NCBI GenBank assembly: GCA_028278205.1
Contig: JANQES010000099.1
Span: 1-64,000, forward strand
Direction: 5' to 3'
DNA from: Rhodothermales bacterium
GTDB taxonomy: Bacteria > Bacteroidota > Rhodothermia > Rhodothermales > Bin80
Length of the DNA: 64,000 nt
A program made the translations under genes and the position numbers. Below are positions 25,201 to 33,715 of the stretch, piece by piece. Positions within the stretch are counted from its first letter, which is position 1, and each line of letters opens with the position of its first letter. Below the pieces are notes generated by a model that was given only the letters and a program-made list of their open reading frames with translations, was not told the DNA's origin and searched no databases.

Positions 25201-26745
25201 TTACTTCGAGAGAATCGCCCCTGCCGCCAGCGCGCCCGGTGCGCAGGTGATGCCGCCGCCGGGGTGCGAGCCGCTGCCGCAGAGGTACAGGCCGGGGATG
25301 GGCGTTTTGTATCCGGCACAGGCGTGGACAGGCCGGCCCAGGAGTTGATCGAGGGCGTGCTCGGCGTGGAAGAGGTGGCCGCCGGTGAGGTTGAATTGCG
25401 CTTCCAGATCCTTCGGCGTCGAGACGTGGCGGGCTACGATGGAGGATTCAAGATCGATGGTGTGCTCGGCCAGCCGCGCCACGACCCGATCTGCGAAGTC
25501 CTCTCTGGCCGCATCGGTCCACCCGCCCTCGCGGTCATACGGCGCAAACTGGGCGAGGATAGAAACTACCTCGTGACCCTCTGGCGCCAGATCGCTGTTC
25601 GAGACCGTCGGCACAAAAATATCGAGCACCGGCGTTTCTGAAAACCGGCGATACTTCACCGCGTCGAAGGCGCGCTCGATCTCGTCTATCGTGTTGCCCG
25701 TCCTTGCAAATTCAACAGGATGCTCCGTTTCGGCTTTCCACTGAATTTTTTGATTCAGCGCGAGGTTGACTTTGGCCGTGACGCCCCGGCAGCGCAGGTG
25801 GGTGATAGCGGTCTCCAGCTTCGGACCTACGTCCCGGCTTTTGAGCAAGTTGAGAAACACCTCTTTGGGCGTACACGCCGCCGCCGCCAGCGGCGCCTCG
25901 ATCTGCTCGCCGCTCACCAAACGCGCGCCCTGGACGGCGCCGGAATCCGATAACATGAGGCTGGTCACTTCCGCGCCGGTTCGAATCTCCACGCCGTGGC
26001 TTTGCGCCGCTTTTTCCAACGCCGCCGCAAGCGCTGCCGGACCGCCTTTCACCTGATCCGTACTCGTCGCCTCCCAGAGCAGCAGGTTGAACGTCGTGAA
26101 CGAAGACCAGGGGCCGTTGAACGAACTCAGCAGCGCCGGGACGGCCAGGCCCGCTTTCAAAAAATCCGTCTCGAAATATTCGTCGAGAAAATCGGCCAGG
26201 CACATCGGGACGATCTTCAGGAACTCCTGCATCGTCTTGCGCCCCATGCGCCGCAGGCCCAGCCCGCTTCCCAAAAGCCGCAGCATCTCGCCGGGGCCGG
26301 GCGAGGGCAAACTCGGTTGCGGCTCGCTGAACAGTTTGCCGAGCCACGGGCCGATGGTATCGACCAGCGCCCGGTATTGGCGATAGGCCTGCGCATCCTT
26401 CGCCGAGATTTTTTCGATAGACCGGGCGGAGGCCTCGGCGTCTGCCTGAAGCGTGATGGCTCTTCCATCATCCGAAAGCAACGTGACCGGCGCGCGTTTT
26501 CCCGTCGTTTGCAGCCCGCGCGACGGCAGGTTGAGTTTTTCGATGAGCTTCAGCCGCGCGCCGCCCGTGTCGTGCAAAAGGCCGGCGGTTCGGTAGCCCG
26601 GATGAAATTCCTCGGCCATCGCCAACCCGCCCACCGCGTCGTTTTTTTCCACCACGACCACCCGCCGCCCCGCCTGCGCCAGCAGTGCCGCCGCCGTCAG
26701 CCCGTTGTGCCCCCCGCCGATGACTATCGCGTCGTAATTAGCCAT
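25201..26745 (-). CDS. NAD(P)/FAD-dependent oxidoreductase, phytoene desaturase/PYROXD2-like (second of pair)
   Basis: 514 residues. The N-terminal Rossmann motif is IVIGGGHNGLTAAALLAQAG, with the acidic ribose-binding end VVVVEKND. The C-terminus has the FAD-contacting block LYLCGSGSHPGGGITCAPG, typical of the CrtI/PYROXD2 branch of the amine oxidase superfamily. Such enzymes perform FAD-linked desaturation or oxidation; the substrate is unknown. It lies 212 nt downstream of a paralogue (26958-28556) with a repeat element between. No carotenoid genes are nearby, which argues against a pigment role. Confidence 0.82.
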   Translation of the reverse strand: MANYDAIVIGGGHNGLTAAALLAQAGRRVVVVEKNDAVGGLAMAEEFHPGYRTAGLLHDTGGARLKLIEKLNLPSRGLQTTGKRAPVTLLSDDGRAITLQADAEASARSIEKISAKDAQAYRQYRALVDTIGPWLGKLFSEPQPSLPSPGPGEMLRLLGSGLGLRRMGRKTMQEFLKIVPMCLADFLDEYFETDFLKAGLAVPALLSSFNGPWSSFTTFNLLLWEATSTDQVKGGPAALAAALEKAAQSHGVEIRTGAEVTSLMLSDSGAVQGARLVSGEQIEAPLAAAACTPKEVFLNLLKSRDVGPKLETAITHLRCRGVTAKVNLALNQKIQWKAETEHPVEFARTGNTIDEIERAFDAVKYRRFSETPVLDIFVPTVSNSDLAPEGHEVVSILAQFAPYDREGGWTDAAREDFADRVVARLAEHTIDLESSIVARHVSTPKDLEAQFNLTGGHLFHAEHALDQLLGRPVHACAGYKTPIPGLYLCGSGSHPGGGITCAPGALAAGAILSK

Positions 26746-26780
26746 TCGTTATTCTTTTACGTGCGTGCTGTTGATAACGG

Positions 26781-26946
26781 GAGCGTGGGAGAAAGGGGGA
26801 AAGGGAGATTTTGAATATCGAATAACGAACAAGGAATGTCGATTGTTGAAGGATCTGACAGTTCCTTCGACATTCAAAAATCCTTGTTCGATATTCTACA
26901 TTCAAAAAAATCTCCCTTTCTCCCTCTCACCCTTTCCCTCTCTCAC
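26781..26946. repeat. GA-rich outer / TCGAATAACGAAC inner nested palindrome
   Basis: The left GA-rich arm (GGGAGAAAGGGGGAAAGGGAG) and the right arm (CTCCCTTTCTCCCTCTCACC) enclose TTGAATATCGAATAACGAAC and its complement near 26879-26907, which in turn enclose GAAGGATCTGACAGTTCCTTC. Three nested levels are visible. It sits between two paralogous oxidoreductase genes of one operon. Confidence 0.8.
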
Positions 26947-26957
26947 ACGGAAACCTT

Positions 26958-28556
26958 CTAGCCTGCTTTCCCTCTCAAAATCGACTTCGCCGCCAGTTCA
27001 CCGCCGGAGCCCATCACGCCGCCGCCGGGGTGGGTGCCGGAGCCGCACATCCAGAGGTTGTGGATGGGCGTTTTGTATTGGGCGAAGCCGGCGAGGGGGC
27101 GCTGGAAGAGCAGTTGCTCCAGGCTCAGTTCGCCCTGAAAAATGTTGCCTTCGGTCAGGCCCATCTGCTGTTCGAGGTCCCAGGGTGTGAGCACCTGGCG
27201 GTAGAGGATGATGTCTTTGAGGCCGGGGATGTACTCGGCCATGGTATCCACCACGGCGTCGCCGAAGGCTTCGCGCTGGTTGGGCCAGTCTTCTGCGCCT
27301 TCTTTGAGATGGTAGGGCGCGTATTGGACGAAGCACGACAGCACGTGCTTGCCCGGCGGCGCGAGGGTCGGATCGGTCAGCGAGGGGATCACGGCGTTGA
27401 TGAACGGACGTTGCGAGAAAGCGCCGTACTTGGCCTCGTCGTAGGCGCGTTCCATGTAATCGACGTTGGGCGCGATGGCGATGTCGCCCCGGATGTGATC
27501 GCCGTCGCCGGGGCGGCAGGCGAACTCCGGCACGCGGTCGAGCGCCAGATTGACTTTGCCCGAACTGCCGCGATATTTGAACCGGTTGATCTCCTTGACG
27601 ACGTCGCCGTCGAGGTGCTCTTCGCCGACGAGGCTGAGGTAGGTTCGCCTCGGATCCAGATTCGAGACGACCAGATCCGCCGCGATTTCCTCGCCGTCTT
27701 CGAGCACCACGCCGTCGGTGCGTCCGTTTTTGACGATCACCGTCATCACCGGCGCGCTCGTACGGATCTCCGCGCCGTAGCTCTGGGCCGCCCGCGCGCA
27801 CGCCATGCTGACGCCGCCCGTGCCGCCTTTCGAAAAGCCCCACGACCGAAATGCGCCGTCGAGTTCGCCCATGTAATGATGCAGCAGCACGTACGCCGTC
27901 CCCGGCGAGCGCACGCCTTTGAACGTCCCGATAATGCCGCTGGCAGACATCGGCCCTTTCAAAATCTCGGATTCAAACCACAAATCCAGAAAATCGACGG
28001 CGCTGAGCGTGAGCAGTTTGAGATTGAGGTGAAACAGATCCGGCCCCAGGCTCCGGAACGCCTTGCCGATGCGCGTCATCCCCAACAAATCTTTCAGTTT
28101 CAGCGAGGCGATGTCAGGCGCGGGATGATCGATGATCTGCTTGGCGAATTTGCCCATCAGCGTCATCACGCGGCTGAATTCGGGATAGACCTCGGCGTCT
28201 TTCTTGCTGAAGCGTTGGATCTCGCGGCGGCTGCGGTTGCCGTCGGCCCAGCGGGCGAGCGAGTCGCCGTCGGGCAGCGGCAGGAACGAGCAGTCCATCG
28301 GGATGATCTCGTAGCCGTGCCTGGCCAGTTCGAGTTCGCGGATGATGTGCGGGCGAAACAGGCTGACGACGTACGAGGCCACCGAAAAGGTAAAACCCGG
28401 ATAGAGTTCCTCGGACACCGCCGCGCCGCCGAGCACGTGGCGCCGTTCGAGCACGAGCACGCTCCGGCCCGCCTTCGCCAGGTAGGCCGCGCAAATCAAC
28501 CCGTTGTGCCCGCCGCCTACGACGACGACGTCATATTTCTTCGCGCCGTTATTCAC
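26958..28556 (-). CDS. NAD(P)/FAD-dependent oxidoreductase, phytoene desaturase/PYROXD2-like (first of pair)
   Basis: 532 residues. The GTG start at 28556 overlaps the stop of the upstream GcvT-like gene by 4 nt (GTGA), indicating translational coupling. Motifs: VVGGGHNGLICAAYLAKAG with VLVLERR at the N-terminus, and LWMCGSGTHPGGGVMGSGG at the C-terminus. It shares overall plan and many blocks with its downstream neighbour, so the two arose by duplication and may form a heteromer or act in sequence. The folate-type neighbour hints at oxidation of an N-methyl or amine compound, an inference only. Confidence 0.83.
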   Translation of the reverse strand: MNNGAKKYDVVVVGGGHNGLICAAYLAKAGRSVLVLERRHVLGGAAVSEELYPGFTFSVASYVVSLFRPHIIRELELARHGYEIIPMDCSFLPLPDGDSLARWADGNRSRREIQRFSKKDAEVYPEFSRVMTLMGKFAKQIIDHPAPDIASLKLKDLLGMTRIGKAFRSLGPDLFHLNLKLLTLSAVDFLDLWFESEILKGPMSASGIIGTFKGVRSPGTAYVLLHHYMGELDGAFRSWGFSKGGTGGVSMACARAAQSYGAEIRTSAPVMTVIVKNGRTDGVVLEDGEEIAADLVVSNLDPRRTYLSLVGEEHLDGDVVKEINRFKYRGSSGKVNLALDRVPEFACRPGDGDHIRGDIAIAPNVDYMERAYDEAKYGAFSQRPFINAVIPSLTDPTLAPPGKHVLSCFVQYAPYHLKEGAEDWPNQREAFGDAVVDTMAEYIPGLKDIILYRQVLTPWDLEQQMGLTEGNIFQGELSLEQLLFQRPLAGFAQYKTPIHNLWMCGSGTHPGGGVMGSGGELAAKSILRGKAG

Positions 28557-29761
28557 TGGCTTCCGGGGGTCGAGGTCTTGCGTTTCGGATTGAAAAACTG
28601 CGGCTTATGCACCGTCGCCATGACGGTATGCCGCGTGTGCTCGACGGTCATTTCGAACTGAACCTCCGTGCCGATCTCCTGGTAATCCGCCCGGATCGTC
28701 GCCAGCGCGATGTTTTTTTTGAGGATCGGCGACCACGTCCCGCTCGTGGCGTAGCCGATCTGCTTCTCGCGGCTGGCATCGCTGTAGACGGGGATCGACA
28801 GGCGCCACGCCGTGTGGGGGACTTCCGGCGGCAGGCCGTAGCGCGCATACAACGCCTCGGTCTCCGGCCAGTCGATGTCGAGCCCGACGAAGGCCCACTG
28901 CGAGCCGTTTTCTTTCTCGTGCCGGAGCGCTTTCTGCCCGTTGAACGGCGCGCGGTCTAGCTGTACGGTCCAGCCCAGCGAGAGTTCGTAGGGCGACGAT
29001 TTGCGGTCTTCGATCAAGACGTGCAGCGCGTTGTAATAATCGACATTCTTCAAGATCAACCCGGCTTCGACGCGGCATTGGTCGAGCGCATCCAGCCCGG
29101 CGGGGCGGAGGGCGTAGTTGCGGCCCGCCGCCATCAGCGCATCCCAGAGTTTCAACGCGTGCTCGTTCTCGACCCAGATCTCATAGCCGAGGTCGCCGGT
29201 GTAGCCCGTCCGCGAGATCCACACCGCGAAGTCGTCGAGCCGGGCCTTCGTGGTGCGGAAGAATTTGAGGGTATCGAGATCGGCGTCGCAGACCTGCTTC
29301 AGAACGTCGCGCGAGGTGGGGCCTTGCAGCGCCACCGCCGCCACCTGCTCCGAGACGTCTTCGAGCGTGACATCGTAGCCGCGCAAAAAGCGGCTGAACC
29401 ATGAAAAACACGGATCCGCCGTCGTCACGAAAAAGTCCTCCTCGCCCCGTCGCATCACCGTGCCGTCGTCCACCACTTTGCCTTCGTGGTTGCACCAGCA
29501 CAAATACGTCACCCGCCCGACGGTGAGCCTGGTGATGTCTTTCACCATAATCTGCGCGAGATAGTCCGCTGCATCCTTACCCCGCACGCGGTACTTAAAC
29601 AGCGGCGTCACATCCAACAACCCCGCCGCATTGCGAAAGGCGAAATACTCCGCGTCATGCAAGACCAGATACGAACTGACGGCATGATAGCCCGACCATT
29701 CCTTCCAACTCATGCTTTCGCACAACGCGAGCTGCCTTGGGAAGAAGGGGGTCTTGAGCAT
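28553..29761 (-). CDS. GcvT-like aminomethyltransferase family protein (folate-dependent)
   Basis: 402 residues from ATG 29761. The N-terminal region has SGYHAVSSYLVLHDAEYFAF and NAAGLLDVTPLFKYRVRGKD, the opening of the GcvT/YgfZ/DmdA fold. GYTGDLGYEIWV and a C-terminal barrel (GYATSGTWSPILKKNIALA) are also family blocks. Members move one-carbon groups from an amine or sulfur compound to tetrahydrofolate. It heads a three-gene operon with two FAD oxidoreductases, like known couples in which an oxidase or demethylase feeds a folate-binding domain. No glycine-cleavage P or H protein is present, so it is probably not the glycine-cleavage T protein. Confidence 0.82.
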   Translation of the reverse strand: MLKTPFFPRQLALCESMSWKEWSGYHAVSSYLVLHDAEYFAFRNAAGLLDVTPLFKYRVRGKDAADYLAQIMVKDITRLTVGRVTYLCWCNHEGKVVDDGTVMRRGEEDFFVTTADPCFSWFSRFLRGYDVTLEDVSEQVAAVALQGPTSRDVLKQVCDADLDTLKFFRTTKARLDDFAVWISRTGYTGDLGYEIWVENEHALKLWDALMAAGRNYALRPAGLDALDQCRVEAGLILKNVDYYNALHVLIEDRKSSPYELSLGWTVQLDRAPFNGQKALRHEKENGSQWAFVGLDIDWPETEALYARYGLPPEVPHTAWRLSIPVYSDASREKQIGYATSGTWSPILKKNIALATIRADYQEIGTEVQFEMTVEHTRHTVMATVHKPQFFNPKRKTSTPGSQ

Positions 29762-30098
29762 GTCTTCAACCGCCTTGCCTTGGACGAATGACGGGTGGTG
29801 ATGCGGTGTTCGAGGAGAGACAGGAGCACGCCCGTTCTTGAGCTAAGACGGGCTTTCCGCGCAAGGCAAAACTACAGGCCGGGAATCACAACCCAGGGTT
29901 GAAATTTTTGAGACTTGGTCCCTGGTTTCATGCTGAGTGGGATGGGCACAGCAGGCGCTCGGCTGAGTGGGTAGATGGTTTAGAATAACGATTTATCGGG
30001 TACATGTCAAAACGCGGCGTGATGAAATAAAACACCGGTGAAACTTATTTATTTTATTTCCGAATACAAATCGCATCCGTCCCAAACCCCACCCTCTC
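29762..30098. other. Divergent intergenic region between gcvT-like operon and padR
   Basis: 337 nt with no gene. It should hold both promoters. The only structured site is the inverted repeat at 30024-30060 described separately. Confidence 0.5.
30024..30060. promoter_or_regulatory. Inverted repeat upstream of padR, possible operator
   Basis: GAAATAAAA and TTTTATTTC flank a perfect 8-bp palindrome CACCGGTG (30033-30040) and an AT-rich stretch, 40-75 nt before the padR start. PadR repressors usually bind dyad sites near their own promoters, so autoregulation is a reasonable inference. No binding data are available. Confidence 0.4.
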
Positions 30099-30428
30099 AT
30101 GAAGCTCTTATCGCGCTCCGAAGAAGTGGTATTGTTGTCGATCTGGCGTTTGCAGGACGCGGCCTACGGCGTCGCGATCCGCGAACAGGTGTCCAGAGCG
30201 ACGGGGCAGGACTGGTCCATCGGGGCGGTCTATGCGCCGTTGCATCGGCTCGAAAAGAAGGGCTTTGTGCAAACGCGCAAGGGCGAGCCGGTGTCTAAAC
30301 GAGGCGGCCGCAGCAAGGTCTATTACCACCTGACGCCCATCGGCAAGCAAGCGCTGCTGGCCGTCAAACACGTACACGAGACGCTCTGGAGCGGGATTCC
30401 GGCGCTGGATTCCGATTTTGGATTTTAG
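30099..30428 (+). CDS. PadR family transcriptional regulator
   Basis: 109 residues. The PadR winged helix is clear: SRSEEVVLLSIWRLQDAAYG, then DWSIGAVYAPLHRLEKKGFV (recognition helix) and RGGRSKVYYHLTPIGKQAL (wing). It belongs to the short class lacking a long C-terminal dimerisation domain. The last residues (DSDFGF) and the stop codon are supplied by the TTTTGGAT repeat that starts near 30413. In Bacteroidota this regulator type is regularly encoded directly upstream of FtsX-like permeases, exactly as here, and probably controls that permease. Confidence 0.9.
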   Translation: MKLLSRSEEVVLLSIWRLQDAAYGVAIREQVSRATGQDWSIGAVYAPLHRLEKKGFVQTRKGEPVSKRGGRSKVYYHLTPIGKQALLAVKHVHETLWSGIPALDSDFGF

Positions 30429-30556
30429 ATTTTGGATTGGTCTGAGACGCCACCGTTATCTCAATCGAACAAGCCGCAGGGGTTTCAACCGGCGCGGCTT
30501 GTTCGATTGATACAGACCGCGACCGAAAACAATCCAAAATCCAAAATCCAAAATCG
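30413..30556. repeat. TTTTGGAT-family nested palindrome, copy 2
   Basis: Heptamer arms GATTTTGGATTTTAGATTTT (from 30415) and AATCCAAAATCCAAAATCC (30531 onward). The inner 15-bp stem is AATCGAACAAGCCGC (30463-30477) with GCGGCTTGTTCGATT (30494-30508). The inner stem differs from copy 1 by a compensated A-T to C-G change, so pairing is preserved. It overlaps the end of padR and fills the gap to the permease gene. Confidence 0.85.
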
Positions 30557-30569
30557 AAATTCCACCCCC

Positions 30570-33191
30570 ATGACCAGGCAACACCAACCCTCCCCTCCTC
30601 GGCTCGCGGCGTGGCTGCTGGGCCGCGTCGTCAGCGGCGACATCCGCTATGCGGCGCTGGGCGACTTCGAAGAACTCTACGCCGACCTCGCCGAGGCGCG
30701 CGGCGTGGCGGCGGCACGGCGTTGGTACTGGAGGCAAACCCTCCGATCCCTCTTCCCCTTCCTCCTCGATTCAATCCACTGGAGCCTCGTCATGCTAACC
30801 AACTATTTTAAAATTGCGCTCCGCAATTTTAAACGGCATAAAAGCTACGCGGCCATCAACGTCGCCGGGCTGGCGGTGGGGCTGGCGTGCTGCCTGCTCA
30901 TCGCCCTCTACGTGCGCGACGAACTGAGCGTCGATCAGTATCACGAAAACGCGGGCCGCATCGTGCGGGTGACATACGATTTTCAGACACCCAACGTCAC
31001 GCGCGCCCTGGCGATGGTGGGGCCGACGGTGGGGCCGGATTTGAAGGTGGAGTTTCCGGAGGTCGTCGAGGCGGTGCGGTTTGTGGAGGGCTCGTTTCTG
31101 TTTCAGCGGCAAGACGACCCGAGCGTGCAGTATCAGGAGTACGAGGGCCTCTACGCCGACGCCTCGGCGCTGCGTGTCTTTAGCTTTGGGCTCTATCGGG
31201 GCGATCCGCAAACCGCCCTGGAGGCCCCGTTTAGCGTGGTTTTGACCGAATCGACGGCCCGTCGCTACTTCGGCGACGAGGATCCCATCGGCCAAACGCT
31301 GATGCGCGATGGGCAAGCCTACACCGTCACCGGCCTGCTCGACGACGTCCCGGCCGCCTCGCATTTCACGTTCGACCTCCTCGTCTCGCTCTCGACGCTC
31401 GATATCCATTCGCCCGACTTCATGGCCGACTGGTGGGCGCTGGTGGTTAACACCTACCTGCTGCTCGACCGGCCCGAAGCCGCCGCCGTGCTCGACGCCA
31501 AGCTGCCGGGCTATCTGGAGCGGCAGTTGGGCGAGGTGATCCACGAGGACGGCCATTCCTACGCCCTCGCCACCGAGCCGCTGTCCGGCGTCTACCTGCA
31601 CACGCGGCATCATAGCAGCCTGGCCCGGCGCGGCAACGCGGCGACGCTCTACCTCTTCGCCGGCATCGCCCTGTTCATCCTGCTGATCGCCTGCATCAAC
31701 TTTACCAACCTGGCCACGGCACGGGCAACGGAACGGGCTAAGGAGGTGGGCGTGCGGAAGGTCGTCGGGGCGCAGCGGGGGCAACTCGCCACGCAGTTCT
31801 TCGGCGAGTCGCTGCTGATGGCCTTCAGCGCGATGGGGCTGGCCCTGCTGATGGCGGGGCTGGTGCTGCCCGCGTTCAATACGTTCGCCGGGAAAGCGCT
31901 GTCGTTGGGCGTGTTTCTGAATCCGGTCTTTCTGCTGATCTTGCTGGGTATCGTCGCCGTAGTCGGGGTGATGGCGGGGGGGTATCCCGCCGTGGTGCTT
32001 TCGCGGTTCCGGCCTATCGCGGTCTTGCGCGGTTCGCTGCGGGCTACCCGGCACGGCCACGTGCTGCGCAAAAGCCTCGTCGTGTTTCAGTTCAGCCTGT
32101 CGATAGCCTTGATGGTCGGCACGGCGGTGGTCTTTTCGCAACTCGACTACATGCGCAACGCGAACCTGGGCTTCGACGACGAGCACATGCTGACGGTCAA
32201 CTTCCACGCCGACGCCGCCGTGCAGCAGCAGGCCGAGGCCGTCAAGCAAGCCTTCCTCCAACGCACCGACGTCGCCGCCGTCTCGGTTTCAGGCGACATC
32301 CCCGGCACCGGCAACCTGCACGCCGGCGTCCGGGTCGAGGACAGCGAGGGTGTGATGCAGAGCATGCCCTGGCGCTACGTCTCCGCCGACTTCGATTTCA
32401 TCAATACCTACGGCATCGAGATCGTCGCCGGGCGGGCGTTCTCCCGCGATTTTCCGACGGACTCCACCGAGGCGATGATCGTCAACGAGGCGGCGTTCAA
32501 AAGCCTGGGCTACGTCTCGGCCGAGCAGGCGCTGGGCGCGGCGTTTCAGCATTTCGGCACCCCCGGCGAGATCGTCGGCGTGGCGCGGGATTTCCACCTG
32601 AAGTCGTTGCAGGAAGACGTCGAGCCGATCTACATCCGCCTCGATCCGCGCCGGTATCGGTATGTCTCGCTTCGGCTCAAGACGGACGACCTAGCCGAGA
32701 CGATGGCCGGGCTGGAGGCGCTCTGGGGCCGCCTGGCGCCGCATCGTCCGTTCGAGTACAGTTTTCTGGATGAATCGCTCGACCGGCAATACCGCGCCGA
32801 GGAGCAGTTCGGGCAGGTCGTCGGCCTGTTTGCGTTGCTGGCGATCTTCGTGGCGTGCCTGGGCCTTTTCGGCCTGGCGTCGCTGACGACCCGGCAGCGG
32901 ACGAAGGAGATCGGCCTGCGCAAGGTGCTCGGGGCGCCGGTTTCCAGCATCGTGCTGCTCTTGACGAAGCAGTTCGCCCGGCTCGTCGTCGTCGCCTTCG
33001 TCGTGGCCGCGCCGCTGATCTACCTGGCCATGGATCGGTGGCTGGACAATTTTGCCTTCAGAACGGAGATCGCCTGGTGGATCTTCCCGACGGCGGGCCT
33101 GGCTGCGCTCGTCATTGCCTGGCTGACGGTGAGTTTCCAGGCAATCCGGGCGGCGACGGCCAATCCGGTGGCGGCGTTGCAGGTTGAGTAG
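30570..33191 (+). CDS. ABC transporter permease, FtsX/MacB type with permease prefix domain
   Basis: ATG at 30570 (MTRQHQPSPPRLAAWLL) is used; the upstream frame runs through the repeat. The 873-residue product has an N-terminal helical permease-prefix region (GDIRYAALGDFEELYADLAE) and a membrane helix, then FKIALRNFKRHKSYAAINVAG, the hallmark start of the first FtsX unit. A periplasmic MacB-like domain follows, with three helices (LFILLIACINFTNLATARA, ERAKEVGVRKVVGAQRG). The second FtsX unit near the C-terminus has TKEIGLRKVLGAPVSSIV. Such permeases work with a separate ATPase, not present here, in export or lipoprotein/antimicrobial efflux. Regulated, by position, by the preceding PadR. Confidence 0.9.
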   Translation: MTRQHQPSPPRLAAWLLGRVVSGDIRYAALGDFEELYADLAEARGVAAARRWYWRQTLRSLFPFLLDSIHWSLVMLTNYFKIALRNFKRHKSYAAINVAGLAVGLACCLLIALYVRDELSVDQYHENAGRIVRVTYDFQTPNVTRALAMVGPTVGPDLKVEFPEVVEAVRFVEGSFLFQRQDDPSVQYQEYEGLYADASALRVFSFGLYRGDPQTALEAPFSVVLTESTARRYFGDEDPIGQTLMRDGQAYTVTGLLDDVPAASHFTFDLLVSLSTLDIHSPDFMADWWALVVNTYLLLDRPEAAAVLDAKLPGYLERQLGEVIHEDGHSYALATEPLSGVYLHTRHHSSLARRGNAATLYLFAGIALFILLIACINFTNLATARATERAKEVGVRKVVGAQRGQLATQFFGESLLMAFSAMGLALLMAGLVLPAFNTFAGKALSLGVFLNPVFLLILLGIVAVVGVMAGGYPAVVLSRFRPIAVLRGSLRATRHGHVLRKSLVVFQFSLSIALMVGTAVVFSQLDYMRNANLGFDDEHMLTVNFHADAAVQQQAEAVKQAFLQRTDVAAVSVSGDIPGTGNLHAGVRVEDSEGVMQSMPWRYVSADFDFINTYGIEIVAGRAFSRDFPTDSTEAMIVNEAAFKSLGYVSAEQALGAAFQHFGTPGEIVGVARDFHLKSLQEDVEPIYIRLDPRRYRYVSLRLKTDDLAETMAGLEALWGRLAPHRPFEYSFLDESLDRQYRAEEQFGQVVGLFALLAIFVACLGLFGLASLTTRQRTKEIGLRKVLGAPVSSIVLLLTKQFARLVVVAFVVAAPLIYLAMDRWLDNFAFRTEIAWWIFPTAGLAALVIAWLTVSFQAIRAATANPVAALQVE

Positions 33192-33296
33192 TGCAACCGC
33201 AGATTGTATATGCAGATGAACGCGGATAAACGCGGATGATTTGCATAGCACACAACGCTATCTGCGTCCATCCCCGTCCATCTGCGGTTGCAATTT
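33190..33296. repeat. AACCGCAGAT palindrome, full element
   Basis: GCAACCGCAGATTGTATATG with further units AGATGAACGCGG and ATAAACGCGGATG at left; ATCTGCGTCCATCCCCGTCC with ATCTGCGGTTGCA at right; the centre TTTGCATAGCACACAACGCT lies between them. This is a complete two-armed member placed directly at the permease stop codon and running to the hydrolase remnant. Confidence 0.8.
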
Positions 33297-33299
33297 ATC

Positions 33300-33638
33300 C
33301 CCCCCACACGATGTGTCAAGCCCATCCACCGAGCCCGTCTCGATGAGATGCTGTTTGAGGCCGAGCACACAGGGCGTCATCGGCACATGGCCTGCGTCGG
33401 GGAGGACGAGGTGGCGGCTGTTGGGCAGCGTGGATCGGACCTCGTCGCCCCACGTCACCGGCGTGGCGGGGTTGCGTTCGCCGGAGATGATAAGCACGGG
33501 GAGTTCGGAGGCGACGAGGTCGTGGTAGCCCCGCCGCGTTGCGAAAAGCGAAATACTCGGCATCATGCAAGACCAGATACGAGCTGACGGCATGATAGCC
33601 TGACCGCTCTTTCCAATTCATGCTCCCGCACAACGCGA
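33300..33638 (-). pseudogene. Chimeric remnant: GcvT-like 5' end joined to alpha/beta-hydrolase 3' end
   Basis: Bases 33529-33638 match the first part of the intact GcvT-like gene (29619-29729) with scattered differences (SGYHAVSSYLVLHDAEYFAF is conserved). At 33528 the sequence switches to a hydrolase C-terminus: GYHDLVASELPVLIISGERN, TPVTWGDEVRSTLPNSRHLV and LPDAGHVPM, with the catalytic-His region of TAP-like alpha/beta hydrolases. The two parts are in different frames, so no fused protein is made. The hydrolase end is cut by the AACCGCAGAT repeat. This is a scar of duplication plus deletion. Confidence 0.8.
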
Positions 33639-33645
33639 TTCAAAG

Positions 33646-33688
33646 CGAAAAGCGGAGGGCCGTCGCCGGGACCGCCCTCCGCTTTTCG
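33646..33688. terminator. Perfect 15-bp hairpin after multicopper oxidase gene
   Basis: CGAAAAGCGGAGGGC (33646-33660) pairs with GCCCTCCGCTTTTCG (33674-33688), followed on the minus strand by an A/T tract. It lies about 30 nt beyond the stop codon of the multicopper oxidase and is a convincing intrinsic terminator for it. Confidence 0.85.
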
Positions 33689-33715
33689 ATGCGTGGTTGA
33701 TTTCGTCAGGAGCGA

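Noticed and set aside
27030..28661. 543-residue plus-strand frame across the FAD oxidoreductase
   Set aside because: Shadow of the minus-strand gene with clear dinucleotide-binding motifs.
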